From: Candidatus Ligilactobacillus faecavium
GTDB lineage: Bacteria > Bacillota > Bacilli > Lactobacillales > Lactobacillaceae
Length of the DNA: 40,664 nucleotides
Direction: 5' to 3'
Assembly: GCA_019120355.1 (NCBI GenBank)
Contig: DWVG01000102.1
Span: 1 to 40,664 of the forward strand
Translations under genes and position numbers: made by a program
The notes under the pieces: generated by a model
What the model was told of the DNA's origin: nothing
Database searches by the model: none
What the model saw: only the letters and a program-made list of their open reading frames with translations
Shown here: positions 16,312 to 24,080 of the stretch, piece by piece
Numbering within the stretch: the stretch's first letter is position 1
Layout of the letters: every line of letters starts with the position of its first letter

Positions 16312-17204
16312 ACTTGTGTTTCATGTGAAACATGTTGCTTAACAAATTTGATAAAGGTCATCACTAATTCGGAATAGTGATGATTTTTTCGCCAAATCAA
16401 AACGTGGCTTGTCCGTAAATAATTTTCAAATGGAATAAAAACAATATCGTCGTAAGGATTGAATCGTCCAATACTGCCGATTCCTAATAAGCAATAATTA
16501 TGTTTGTGAATCAACGGTAAACTGTTGGGAGAAAGGTTGGCGGTAATTTTAATGTTTAACTTTTGCGGGTCAAGACCAATAACTGCCTGAAGTTCGTCCT
16601 GTAAAATATTTCGCCATGGATAAATAATTGGAAAATTTGCTAGATCATCGGCATTGATTGTCTGTTTATTAGCAAGAGGATGGTTGCAGTTAACAAAAGC
16701 TCCTAAGCGTTCATAAATTGGTAAGTTAAAACACTTGTACTTAGCAGTTTCGATTGGCGTAACGACAAACCCAAGATCCAAGAGTCCAGTATCAATTTTA
16801 TCTTTAAGATCATCGCCAGTTGCACTATATGTTTGAAATTTAACGTGCGGGTATTGATTTTGAAATTCAGCGATTAAATCATCGACAAAAAAAGAAACAT
16901 GACTTTCAACATATCCAAGGTTAATTGTGCCGCTAAGTTCATGATGATTGAAATTACGAATTTCATTCGTGGTTTGGGTAATCAAGGTTAGAATGTCTTG
17001 AGCCTTGTGAGCAAGCACTTTTCCTTCTGCAGTTAACGTAACTTCCCGTTTTCCCCGAATCAATAATTGTGCGTCAAGTTCATCTTCAAGTTGTTTTAGT
17101 TGGCGGCTTAATGTTGGCTGGGTAATATGAAGTCTTTGGGCTGCGCGGGTAATGTTTTGCATTTTGGCAACGGTTAGAAAATATTTTAAAACACGGGTTT
17201 CCAT
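16308..17204 (-). CDS. LysR-family regulator
   Basis: This 298-residue protein has the LysR N-terminal helix-turn-helix (about residues 1-60; ITRAAQRLHITQPTLSRQLKQLE) and a periplasmic-binding-protein-like effector domain (about 90-290). It is divergent from the cupin gene, with 101 bases between the starts. An inverted repeat in that gap, TGATTTAA N10 TTAAATCA (17237-17262), is a candidate operator. By analogy with other LysR regulators next to cupin/CMD genes, it probably activates the cupin-CMD transcript in response to an unknown small molecule. Confidence 0.9.
   Translation of the reverse strand: METRVLKYFLTVAKMQNITRAAQRLHITQPTLSRQLKQLEDELDAQLLIRGKREVTLTAEGKVLAHKAQDILTLITQTTNEIRNFNHHELSGTINLGYVESHVSFFVDDLIAEFQNQYPHVKFQTYSATGDDLKDKIDTGLLDLGFVVTPIETAKYKCFNLPIYERLGAFVNCNHPLANKQTINADDLANFPIIYPWRNILQDELQAVIGLDPQKLNIKITANLSPNSLPLIHKHNYCLLGIGSIGRFNPYDDIVFIPFENYLRTSHVLIWRKNHHYSELVMTFIKFVKQHVSHETQV
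16317..16332 (+). other. parS site (ParB/Spo0J binding)
   Basis: TGTTTCATGTGAAACA differs from the Firmicutes parS consensus TGTTTCACGTGAAACA at one central base. It lies inside the 3' end of the LysR gene. See the parS findings for the other copies. Confidence 0.8.
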
Positions 17205-17236
17205 TAAGTTTCTCCATTCATTTTAGGCATTGTAAT

Positions 17237-17262
17237 TGATTTAATATAAGTATTTTAAATCA
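17237..17262. promoter_or_regulatory. candidate LysR operator
   Basis: TGATTTAA (17237-17244) and TTAAATCA (17255-17262) form a perfect 8-base inverted repeat with a 10-base AT-rich spacer, between the divergent lysR and cupin genes. Confidence 0.5.
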
Positions 17263-17305
17263 TAATTAATAGCCAGTACAATTAAAAATGAAGGAGGGAT
17301 TTGCA

Positions 17306-17722
17306 ATGGAAAAGAATGAAAATGAAGTTAAAAACAATCTATTTGGTTTGGGAAAATTGAACACCCAATATGCGGATGTTTTTATCGGAAACAGTTATTT
17401 AAATCCACTGGTATCAAAGGACGATAACATTGATGTGGGGGTTTCAAGCGTTAATTTTGAACCTGGTTGTCGGAATAATTGGCACATTCATCATAATGGG
17501 TTCCAGATTTTATTGGTAACTGCCGGTGAAGGCTGGTATCAAGAAGAGGGAAAACCGGCCCAACTTCTTAAACCAGGTGATGTGGTTGCAATTCATGAAG
17601 GTGTAAAACACTGGCATGGGGCAACGAAAGACAGTTGGTTCTCACACATTGCAATTACAAAAGGTGAAAGTGAATGGTGCGAGCCGGTTTCAGATGAACA
17701 ATATAATCACCTCAGTAAATAA
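17306..17722 (+). CDS. small cupin-domain protein
   Basis: The 138-residue protein starts at ATG 17306; the upstream ATG at 17288 lies directly before and overlaps the context of the AAGGAGGG ribosome binding site. It is a single-domain cupin. Motif 1 is present as WHIHHNG with GEGWYQEEG, giving the metal ligands His, His and Glu. Motif 2 is PGDVVAIHEGVKHWHG with the last His. This type often lies next to carboxymuconolactone decarboxylase genes, as here, and its reaction is not established. It is followed 18 bases later by a broken CMD gene, probably in the same transcript. Confidence 0.85.
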   Translation: MEKNENEVKNNLFGLGKLNTQYADVFIGNSYLNPLVSKDDNIDVGVSSVNFEPGCRNNWHIHHNGFQILLVTAGEGWYQEEGKPAQLLKPGDVVAIHEGVKHWHGATKDSWFSHIAITKGESEWCEPVSDEQYNHLSK

Positions 17723-17739
17723 GAAGGGAGCGTTATAAC

Positions 17740-18053
17740 ATGGAAAAATAAACCACAGGGCATGATCAATTAGGCGATTTTGCCCCAAATTTGCTGAATT
17801 AAATGATGACGTTTTATTTGGCCAAGTTTGGGCGCGGGAGGATAAATTAAGTCCGCGTGATCGCAGTTTAATTACGATTGCTGCCCTGATGGCAAATGCT
17901 GATTATGAACAATTAAAGCATCATCTGCAACGTGGAAAAGACAATGGCATCACAAAAGATGAAATTGTTGAAACGGTCACTCAGTTAGCTTTCTATGTTG
18001 GCTGGCCAAAAGTTTGGACCGTTTTGAAAATGGCCAAGGAAATCTGGAAATAA
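17740..18053 (+). pseudogene. carboxymuconolactone decarboxylase family gene, broken
   Basis: ATG 17740 has AAGGGAG upstream, but codon 4 is TAA (17749-17751). One base is missing in the run GCCCCAAATTT near 17781-17791. After that shift the frame is open to TAA 18051 and reads as a CMD protein: VWAREDKLSPRDRSLITIAA, then HHLQRGKDNGITKDEIVETV and FYVGWPKVWTVLKMAKEIW. Intact members are about 100-110 residues, so nearly the whole gene is present with just two point lesions. It is probably recent decay, or sequencing error in short homopolymers. It follows the cupin gene. Confidence 0.85.
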
Positions 18054-18066
18054 ATTTTCAAAAGTA

Positions 18067-18116
18067 GAAGTCAACTCAAAAAATAGGAAGTAAATTCAAA
18101 AAGCGAAAGTTGACTT
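18067..18116. repeat. short direct repeats, 20-bp period
   Basis: Imperfect units beginning GAAGTCAACTCAAAAA (18067), GAAGTAAATTCAAAAA (18087) and GAAAGTTGACTTTA (18105) recur about every 20 bases, two helical turns. They lie between the broken CMD gene and its terminator. Confidence 0.55.
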
Positions 18117-18153
18117 TAAAGCGTTATAAATAAACTTTTAGAAACAACATAAT

Positions 18154-18185
18154 GAAGGTCGGAGAAATTCCGGCCTTCTTTTTAC
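18154..18185 (+). terminator. Rho-independent terminator of cupin/CMD transcript
   Basis: GAAGGTCGGA and TCCGGCCTTC form a 10-base stem with one G-U pair, then TTTTT. Confidence 0.85.
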
Positions 18186-18213
18186 ATTAAAATAAAAAAT
18201 ATATAGATAAACA

Positions 18214-18242
18214 TTCACGTTATTCTGTTCCATCGATATAAT
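18214..18242 (+). promoter_or_regulatory. promoter of MFS exporter gene
   Basis: TTCACG (18214-18219), 17-base spacer, perfect TATAAT (18237-18242). Confidence 0.6.
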
Positions 18243-18280
18243 AGAAAGTACAAAACAGACTAGTTATAAGAGGGATTAGA

Positions 18281-19729
18281 ATGACAAAAAGACAACGAAA
18301 TTGGGTAATGGCGTCGTTGCTTTTGGCAAGTTTGATGTCCGGTCTGGACGCAACGATCATTAATACAGCGTTGCCAGCCATTATCTCGGATTTACACGGA
18401 ATTCAATATATGGGCTGGATCGTGGCTGTTTTTCTTTTAGGAATGGCGGTTTTTTCGCCGCTTTGGGGAAAACTTGGCGATCGAATCGGAAACAAGAAAG
18501 CCTTTGGATTATCGATTTTAATTTTTATTGTTTCATCCATGATTGAAGGAACGGCAGGCAATATCTGGGTGTTTATTATTGCGCGGACCTTTATGGGAAT
18601 CGGAGCTGGTGGAATGGGTTCGATTCCGTATATTATTTTGGCCCAGTTATACCGGAATATTCATCAACGCTCTCAAGGATTAGCTTATATTTCCGCAGCA
18701 TGGAGCGGGGCAACGATTATTGGCCCGTTAGTTGGTGGCTGGATCGTTGATACGTTAAGCTGGCATTGGGTGTTTTATATTAACTTGCCGATTGGAATCA
18801 TTACGATTCTGATTTTGAATATTTTCTTTAAAGAGAAGGTTGAAATCGTTCAAACATCATTTGATTATCGTGGCTCTGCGTTTTTGATTGTTGGGTTAGC
18901 TTTTGCATTAATGGGAATTCAACTCCTTGGAATGGTCGCATGGGAATGGATCGTTGGTTTCCTTTTAATTGGCGGAATTTTACTAATTCTATTTTGGAAA
19001 AATGAACGGCGGGTCAATGATCCGATTATTCCAACTCATCTCTTTAAATCGTCAAAATTAGTTAAAGACTTAGTGATTTTTGCGTTGGCGTGGGGCGGAA
19101 CGATTTCATTCAGTATTTATGCCCCAATGTGGGCTCAAGGATTGCTTGCAATGACTGCACTTGTTGGGGGAATGACCCAAATTCCAGGTTCGATTTTCGA
19201 CTTTGTCGGGTCGCAATTGACACACTCGTTTCGAAAGAAAATCGGTGATCAAAATACGATTACGTTGGCCTTAGTGATTGCCTTTTTGGCACCGCTTGGA
19301 ATGCTTTGCAGCAAAGTTAACGCCGGGATTGGCTGGATTTGCTTCTTTAGTATTTTTTATGGCTTTGGTGTGGGCGTGATTTTTAATATTCTTCAGATCA
19401 AAGTCCAACAAGATGTTGATCACCAAGATGTTGGAATTGCAACGTCAGTGAGTTATTTGATTCGGATTTTAGCCCAAACGTTCATGTCGTCGATTTATGG
19501 GGTAATTATGAACATGGCACTTGAACGGGGTGTTCGGCCGACTCATGGAAAAATTACGGTCGCAATGATGGATAAGCTGAGTGATAGTGCAACGGTTCAT
19601 GAATTGCCAGCTCATCTACTTCCGCAAATGCGAATAATTTTGCACAGCGGCTTGCAGGACATCATGCTGGTCTCATGTGGGTTATTGATCATTGCAATTG
19701 GCTATAATCTTTTGAAAAAGACGGATTAA
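18281..19729 (+). CDS. MFS drug exporter, DHA2 (EmrB/QacA) type
   Basis: This 482-residue protein has about 14 hydrophobic spans, as in the DHA2 family. Span 1 holds LDATIINTALPAI, the DHA2 motif D1 that includes a membrane-embedded aspartate. Loop 2-3 holds motif A as GKLGDRIGNKK. Motif C-like GPLVGGWIVD is in span 5. Such proton antiporters export lipophilic drugs or metabolites; the substrate cannot be predicted. A good sigma-A promoter precedes it and a parS-containing hairpin follows the stop. No regulator gene is directly adjacent. Confidence 0.88.
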   Translation: MTKRQRNWVMASLLLASLMSGLDATIINTALPAIISDLHGIQYMGWIVAVFLLGMAVFSPLWGKLGDRIGNKKAFGLSILIFIVSSMIEGTAGNIWVFIIARTFMGIGAGGMGSIPYIILAQLYRNIHQRSQGLAYISAAWSGATIIGPLVGGWIVDTLSWHWVFYINLPIGIITILILNIFFKEKVEIVQTSFDYRGSAFLIVGLAFALMGIQLLGMVAWEWIVGFLLIGGILLILFWKNERRVNDPIIPTHLFKSSKLVKDLVIFALAWGGTISFSIYAPMWAQGLLAMTALVGGMTQIPGSIFDFVGSQLTHSFRKKIGDQNTITLALVIAFLAPLGMLCSKVNAGIGWICFFSIFYGFGVGVIFNILQIKVQQDVDHQDVGIATSVSYLIRILAQTFMSSIYGVIMNMALERGVRPTHGKITVAMMDKLSDSATVHELPAHLLPQMRIILHSGLQDIMLVSCGLLIIAIGYNLLKKTD

Positions 19730-19736
19730 AATTTTT

Positions 19737-19760
19737 GGCATGTTTCACATGAAACATGCC
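19737..19760. terminator. hairpin after MFS gene that contains parS
   Basis: GGCATGTTTCA and TGAAACATGCC are 11-base arms around CA. No T-run follows, so terminator activity is doubtful. The core is a parS site (19741-19756). Confidence 0.45.
19741..19756 (-). other. parS site (ParB/Spo0J binding)
   Basis: TGTTTCACATGAAACA is the exact reverse complement of the 16-mer at 16317-16332. It is intergenic, between the MFS and permease genes. Confidence 0.82.
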
Positions 19761-19824
19761 AAATTTGTCTGGAAAATACGGTATAATGAGACATATCCTA
19801 ATAAAAAAATGGAGCGATTAGAGA

Positions 19825-21162
19825 ATGGAAGAGAATAAACTTGCGCGCAAATTATCTTCGCGGCACGTTCAGATGATTGCCTTAGGCGGGGCAATTGGGA
19901 CTGGTTTGTTTTTGGGTTCAGGAAATGCGATTCATCAGGCTGGTCCAATTTTGTTAGTTTTGTATTTAGTAGCTGGAATTTTTTGTTTCTTCATGATGCG
20001 GGCGATTGGTGAACTTGTTCTTTCAGATACAGGTAAATCATCATTTATTGAGTTCGTCCGGGAATATTTAGGTGACCGATTTGAGTTTGTCATCGGTTGG
20101 ACATACTGGCTTTGCTGGGAAAGTATTGCAATGGCGGATCTAACAGCGAGCGGAATTTACATTAAGTTTTGGTTTCCGCATGTGCCGCAATGGCTAACAG
20201 CGTTAATTATTGTTTTTGTTCTTCTGGCGTTTAACTTGTTAAGCGTTGAACTTTTCGGTGAACTTGAATCGTGGTTCTCAAGCATTAAGGTTTTTGCAAT
20301 TATTGCATTGATCGTTACCGGCGTTATTTTGTTAGTGTGTCACACCAAAGTTGCGGGACATGCAGTTTCAGTCAGCAACCTTGTAAATTACGGCGGTTTT
20401 ATGCCAAAAGGAATTAAAGGTGCGTTGGCAGCATTTCCAATGGTAATCTTTGCTTTTACCGGAATTGAAATGGTGGGGCTGACTTCAGGAGAAACGGCGA
20501 ACCCCAAACGTGATTTGCCAAAAGCAATCAACACGTTGCTTTTTCGAATCGCTTTGTTCTACGTTGGTGCGATGTTTGTTTTGATGTGCATTTACCCATG
20601 GAACAAGGTTACGACCTCAGCCAGTCCGTTTGTTCAGGTCTTTAGCGCATTAGGAGTAAAGGTTGCTGCCGGGGTGATCAACTTTGTGGTTTTGACGGCG
20701 GCTTTATCAGCATGTAACAGTGCATTGTTTAGTACAAGTCGGACACTGTTCGTTCTTTCACACAGCAAATTTGCACCGCGAAAAATGGGCGAAGTGAATA
20801 ACCGGAGTGTACCAGTCACATCACTGATTTTCTCATCATTAACGCTATTGATCATTGTTGTCTTGAATTTCATTCTTCCAGCAAAGATTTTTGAAATTAT
20901 TTCAGACATTTCAACGGTCTGCTTCATTTTTGTTTGGTTGACCTTAATTTGGTGTCATTATAAGTATCGGCAGCAAAATCCTGAAGGAACCAGCTTCAAG
21001 ATGCCGCTTTATCCAATTTCCAACTTTGTCACAATGGCATTTTTCATTGGAATTTTAGGACTGTTGTTATTACAAAAAGAAATGGCATTTGCATTGCTCT
21101 TTGCGTGCGGATGGGTCGTCTTGATGTTTATCGCATATGGAATTTATCGAAGAAAAGCATAA
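19825..21162 (+). CDS. APC-family amino-acid permease
   Basis: This 445-residue protein has 12 hydrophobic spans and the amino-acid transporter (AAT) signature at the start: RHVQMIALGGAIGTGLFLGSG in span 1, where the unwound GAIGTG segment binds the substrate backbone. It also has FAFTGIEMVGLTSGE in span 6 and a cytosolic PKRDLPKAIN loop. It resembles the CycA/AroP/ProY group of proton symporters. D-serine/D-alanine/glycine or an aromatic amino acid is possible, and I cannot choose. TATAAT at 19782-19787 lies just after the parS site. A strong terminator follows. Confidence 0.88.
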   Translation: MEENKLARKLSSRHVQMIALGGAIGTGLFLGSGNAIHQAGPILLVLYLVAGIFCFFMMRAIGELVLSDTGKSSFIEFVREYLGDRFEFVIGWTYWLCWESIAMADLTASGIYIKFWFPHVPQWLTALIIVFVLLAFNLLSVELFGELESWFSSIKVFAIIALIVTGVILLVCHTKVAGHAVSVSNLVNYGGFMPKGIKGALAAFPMVIFAFTGIEMVGLTSGETANPKRDLPKAINTLLFRIALFYVGAMFVLMCIYPWNKVTTSASPFVQVFSALGVKVAAGVINFVVLTAALSACNSALFSTSRTLFVLSHSKFAPRKMGEVNNRSVPVTSLIFSSLTLLIIVVLNFILPAKIFEIISDISTVCFIFVWLTLIWCHYKYRQQNPEGTSFKMPLYPISNFVTMAFFIGILGLLLLQKEMAFALLFACGWVVLMFIAYGIYRRKA

Positions 21163-21196
21163 TAAAAGGGGCTGCTACTTAGGTCATAACCTCAGT

Positions 21197-21231
21197 AAAA
21201 AGAACCCGGGAGTTTTTCCGGGTTCTTTTAT
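21197..21231. terminator. bidirectional terminator
   Basis: AAAAGAACCCGG and CCGGGTTCTTTT form a perfect 12-base stem around GAGTTTTT. It separates the permease from the convergent acetyltransferase, whose stop lies inside it. Confidence 0.88.
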
Positions 21232-21794
21232 TTAATAATTCGAATTACTTTCGCCGGATTGCCAACAACCACGGCGTTATCTGGAACGTCATGGTCAACA
21301 ACGCTGCCGGCGCCAATAATTACGTTATTGCCAATGGTAACGCCGCCAAGAATGCAGACGTTGCCGCCGATCCAGACATTATCTTTGATCGTGATTGATT
21401 GCGCGGTCATGATATTACGTTCACGCTTTTGCGGATCAAGAGCAGGTTGGGCGGTATACATTCCAACTTTGGGAGCAATGTTAGCCTGATTGCCGATCGT
21501 GATTGGCGCGTAATCCATTAAGGTGCAATCGTGGTTTAAAAAGACTTCATTTCCGAGCGTAATATTAAATCCAAATTGACAGTGAAAATCCGGTTCGATA
21601 TACGGATCAGCACCAATTTGGTTGAAAAGATTTGTCAGGAATTCTAAGTTGTAGCCGCGATTTTGATCAACTTGCTGATTATATTCAAAGCATTGATTAA
21701 ATGCTTTTTGATGAGCGGTCATAATGCGAGGGTCACGGGCATTAAATTCTTGGTTATTGATCAATTGGTTAATTTCTTCAACATTTTGTTTCAT
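21228..21794 (-). CDS. hexapeptide-repeat acetyltransferase, maltose/galactoside type
   Basis: This 188-residue protein has the N-terminal Mac domain and a left-handed beta-helix built from hexapeptide repeats (ITLGNEVFLNHD, APITIGNQANI, VTIGNNVIIGAG). It ends in the typical VVGNPAKVIR. These enzymes transfer acetyl groups from acetyl-CoA to sugar hydroxyls. The catalytic His of the family is usually in a NHDC-like or SHxH context; here FLNHDC and then YTAQPALDP are seen. The ATG lies inside a parS-like 16-mer. A related, diverged enzyme is encoded next to it in the opposite direction. Confidence 0.87.
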   Translation of the reverse strand: MKQNVEEINQLINNQEFNARDPRIMTAHQKAFNQCFEYNQQVDQNRGYNLEFLTNLFNQIGADPYIEPDFHCQFGFNITLGNEVFLNHDCTLMDYAPITIGNQANIAPKVGMYTAQPALDPQKRERNIMTAQSITIKDNVWIGGNVCILGGVTIGNNVIIGAGSVVDHDVPDNAVVVGNPAKVIRIIK

Positions 21795-21802
21795 GTGAAA
21801 CT
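21787..21802 (+). other. parS-like site, 15/16
   Basis: TGTTTCATGTGAAACT differs from the copy at 16317 only in the last base. It spans the start codon of the minus-strand acetyltransferase (ATG at 21792-21794). Confidence 0.6.
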
Positions 21803-21854
21803 CCTCTTTAAAGGTTTATAATTACCTTAAGTATACCGCATTGAAGGTGAAATT

Positions 21855-22463
21855 TTGGATTTAGAAATGCATCAGGCACTAACGGCCGCAGAAATTGAAC
21901 ACGTTAAGCAAATTACCAATACGGGAGAATTGTATTATGACTATGACCCGTTAATTGAGCAGGCACGCAACCATGCCTTTTATGTTTGCCGCCAGTTTAA
22001 CCAGACGTTTGCCGCAAATCGCCAGGGAGAGATGCAATTAATGGCGGATCTTTTTGGTGATCTGGGAAGCTATGCTGAAATCGGCAAAGGGTTTATTACT
22101 GAGTTTGGGTTTAATCTGCATGTTGGCGATTACTTTTATGCCGGCCAGAATTTAAAGGTGATCGATTGTAACGTGATCAAGATTGGCGATTACGTTACAA
22201 TCGGTGATAATTGCGGCATTTATACTTCAAACCATGCGTTTGACCCGCAAAAGCGGGCAGACCACTGGTGCAGCGACCATCCCATTACAATTGGAAACCG
22301 TGTTTCAGTTGGAAATGACGTTACGATTCTGCCGAATATCACGATTGGCGATAATACGGTTGTCCAGTCAGGAAGTGTTGTAACGCATGATCTTCCGGCA
22401 AATGTGGTTGCGGCCGGGGCGCCATGTACGGTGATTGAAAATCTTTCTGATAAAGCAGAGTAA
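21855..22463 (+). CDS. hexapeptide-repeat acetyltransferase (second copy)
   Basis: This 202-residue protein is a diverged paralogue of the gene at 21228. It has an N-terminal helical region, a beta-helix with KIGDYVTIGDN and ITIGDNTVVQSG, and the catalytic-type histidine in YTSNHAFDPQKRADHW. The TTG at 21855 is the likely start because GAAGGTGA ends 5 bases before it; the first ATG (21867) is too far from it. The substrate is unknown. The divergent pair shares a 60-base promoter region that contains the parS-like site. Confidence 0.83.
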   Translation: MDLEMHQALTAAEIEHVKQITNTGELYYDYDPLIEQARNHAFYVCRQFNQTFAANRQGEMQLMADLFGDLGSYAEIGKGFITEFGFNLHVGDYFYAGQNLKVIDCNVIKIGDYVTIGDNCGIYTSNHAFDPQKRADHWCSDHPITIGNRVSVGNDVTILPNITIGDNTVVQSGSVVTHDLPANVVAAGAPCTVIENLSDKAE

Positions 22464-22467
22464 TCAT

Positions 22468-22501
22468 TTGCAAGTTGCAACTTCTTTAAGTATTCTTAAA
22501 G
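22468..22501 (+). promoter_or_regulatory. nox promoter with two embedded palindromes
   Basis: TTGCAA (22468-22473) and TATTCT (22491-22496) are 17 bases apart. The spacer holds AAGTTGCAACTT (22472-22483), a perfect palindrome. The -10 is inside CTTTAAG-TATT-CTTAAAG (22484-22501). Either could be an operator. Confidence 0.5.
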
Positions 22502-22531
22502 TGAAATTACATAATAAAGAGGTGCTGACAA

Positions 22532-23878
22532 ATGAAAATCAGTATTATTGGTGCAACTCACGCAGGAACATTTGCAACGATGCAAATTCTAAAAGACCAT
22601 CCTGATTATGACGTTACGGTTTTTGAAAGAAATGACAATGTCTCATTTCTTTCATGCGGAATCGCGCTATGGGTCGGCAATCACATTGCAGATCCGAATA
22701 AGATGTTCTACTCAAGTCCAAAAGAGCTTGAAAAAATCGGGGCGCACATGAAGATGCAACACGAAGTTTTGAACATTGATCCAGATGCTAAACAATTAAG
22801 GGTCAAGGATTTGAATAGCGGCAAAGAATTTGTTCAGGACTACGACAAGCTGATTATCACTACTGGTTCATTGCCGGTCGTACCTCCAATTAAGGGCATT
22901 GATAATCCTAAAGTTTACCTTTGCAAGGATTACGGTGATGCTCAAGTTTTACGTGAAAAATTTGCGGGAATTGATAAGGCCGTGATCATTGGTGCCGGCT
23001 ACATTGGTGCCGAACTTTCTGAACAGGCAACGACAGCTGGCAAAGATGTAACCTTGATCGATGCTTTCCCACGGGTTTTATATAAGAACTTTGATCAGGA
23101 AATCAGCGATCGAATCGAACAAGAATATCGTGATCACGGAACGAAACTTGCATTGGGACAAAAGGTTCAATCCTTTGAAGATGCTGGTGACAAGGTCATT
23201 GTTAAGACGGACAAGGGTGAGTATGAAGCTGATATTGCGGTTTGGTGTGCCGGTTTCAAGCCGAATACCAAGTTAGCAGAAGGTAAGCTCGACATGCTTC
23301 CGAATAAAGCCATTCGGACCAACGAATACATGCAAACCAGCAATCCGGATATTTATGCTGCCGGTGATGCAACCAACGTCCATTACAATCCAACGGGCAA
23401 AGCAGATTATATTCCATTGGCAACCAATGCGATCCACCAAGGAATCTTAATCGGCCAAAATATTGATAAACCAACTGTCAAATACATGGGAACGCAGGCA
23501 ACTTCAGCCGTTGAATTATTCGGCACATGTATGGCAGCTTCCGGCTTAACGGTTGAAGGTGCTGAAGCGCGGGGACTAACAGTTGATTCGGTAACGACTG
23601 AAGAAAATTACCGGCCAGAATTCATGCTCACAACGACTCCCGTTGTTTCCCGGTTAGTTTGGGACCCAACAACACACCGGATCTTAGGCGGAGCCGTTTA
23701 TAGCAAGCATGATGTGTCACAATCGGCCAACGTATTATCGCTTGCAATTCAAAACAAAATGACAATTGAAGATCTTGCCGGCGTTGATATGTTGTTCCAA
23801 CCAAACTTCGATCAACCATTAAACTGGTTGAATAAGGTTGCGATGGCAGCGATCGATAAGGCAAATGAAACTAAATAG
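22532..23878 (+). CDS. nox: NADH oxidase, CoA-disulfide-reductase-like family
   Basis: This 448-residue flavoprotein has the FAD-binding start ISIIGATHAGT, the redox-active cysteine Cys42 in SFLSCGI, the NAD-binding GAGYIGAE and the second FAD motif IYAAGDATNV. It ends with the dimerisation domain. A single active cysteine is the hallmark of the H2O-forming NADH oxidases of lactic acid bacteria, which remove oxygen and regenerate NAD+. The ATG has an AGAGGTG ribosome binding site. It is monocistronic, with an unusual palindrome-rich promoter. A weak hairpin with a T-rich tail follows. Confidence 0.92.
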   Translation: MKISIIGATHAGTFATMQILKDHPDYDVTVFERNDNVSFLSCGIALWVGNHIADPNKMFYSSPKELEKIGAHMKMQHEVLNIDPDAKQLRVKDLNSGKEFVQDYDKLIITTGSLPVVPPIKGIDNPKVYLCKDYGDAQVLREKFAGIDKAVIIGAGYIGAELSEQATTAGKDVTLIDAFPRVLYKNFDQEISDRIEQEYRDHGTKLALGQKVQSFEDAGDKVIVKTDKGEYEADIAVWCAGFKPNTKLAEGKLDMLPNKAIRTNEYMQTSNPDIYAAGDATNVHYNPTGKADYIPLATNAIHQGILIGQNIDKPTVKYMGTQATSAVELFGTCMAASGLTVEGAEARGLTVDSVTTEENYRPEFMLTTTPVVSRLVWDPTTHRILGGAVYSKHDVSQSANVLSLAIQNKMTIEDLAGVDMLFQPNFDQPLNWLNKVAMAAIDKANETK

Positions 23879-23928
23879 TTGATGGTAAAGTAGGGGAAAG
23901 AAATTTCTTCTATTTTTATTTTTTAATA

Positions 23929-23957
23929 TTGACAGCGCTTACAATTATGGGTAACAT
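23929..23957 (+). promoter_or_regulatory. bgl operon promoter overlapped by cre
   Basis: TTGACA (23929-23934), 17-base spacer, TAACAT (23952-23957). The cre box TGACAGCGCTTACA (23930-23943), a full consensus match, overlaps the -35, so CcpA would repress initiation when glucose is available. Confidence 0.75.
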
Positions 23958-23966
23958 AATCCTTGT

Positions 23967-24001
23967 AAGGAACGTGTTACTGATTCGATCAGGCATTAGT
24001 C
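23967..24001 (+). promoter_or_regulatory. RAT 1, ribonucleic antiterminator before the antiterminator gene
   Basis: The core CGTGTTACT...GATCAGGCATTAG resembles LicT/BglG antiterminator targets (GTTACTG...CAGGCA). Its 3' end overlaps the 5' arm of the following terminator, so protein-stabilised RAT would prevent the terminator from forming. Confidence 0.8.
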
Positions 24002-24058
24002 TATAATTTAAGGATAAAGTGATTCTGAATCATGCTATTCTTAAGTTGTAGACTTTTT
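23998..24058 (+). terminator. conditional terminator 1
   Basis: AGTCTATAATTTAAG (23998-24012) pairs over 15 bases, with two G-U pairs, with CTTAAGTTGTAGACT (24040-24054), then TTTTGTTTT. It is mutually exclusive with RAT 1. Confidence 0.85.
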
Positions 24059-24080
24059 GTTTTATTTGAGGAGAAAAATT

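Noticed and set aside
19737..19760. Strong terminator after the MFS gene
   Set aside because: The stem is perfect but has no T-run; symmetry is explained by the parS palindrome, so only a low-confidence terminator is listed.
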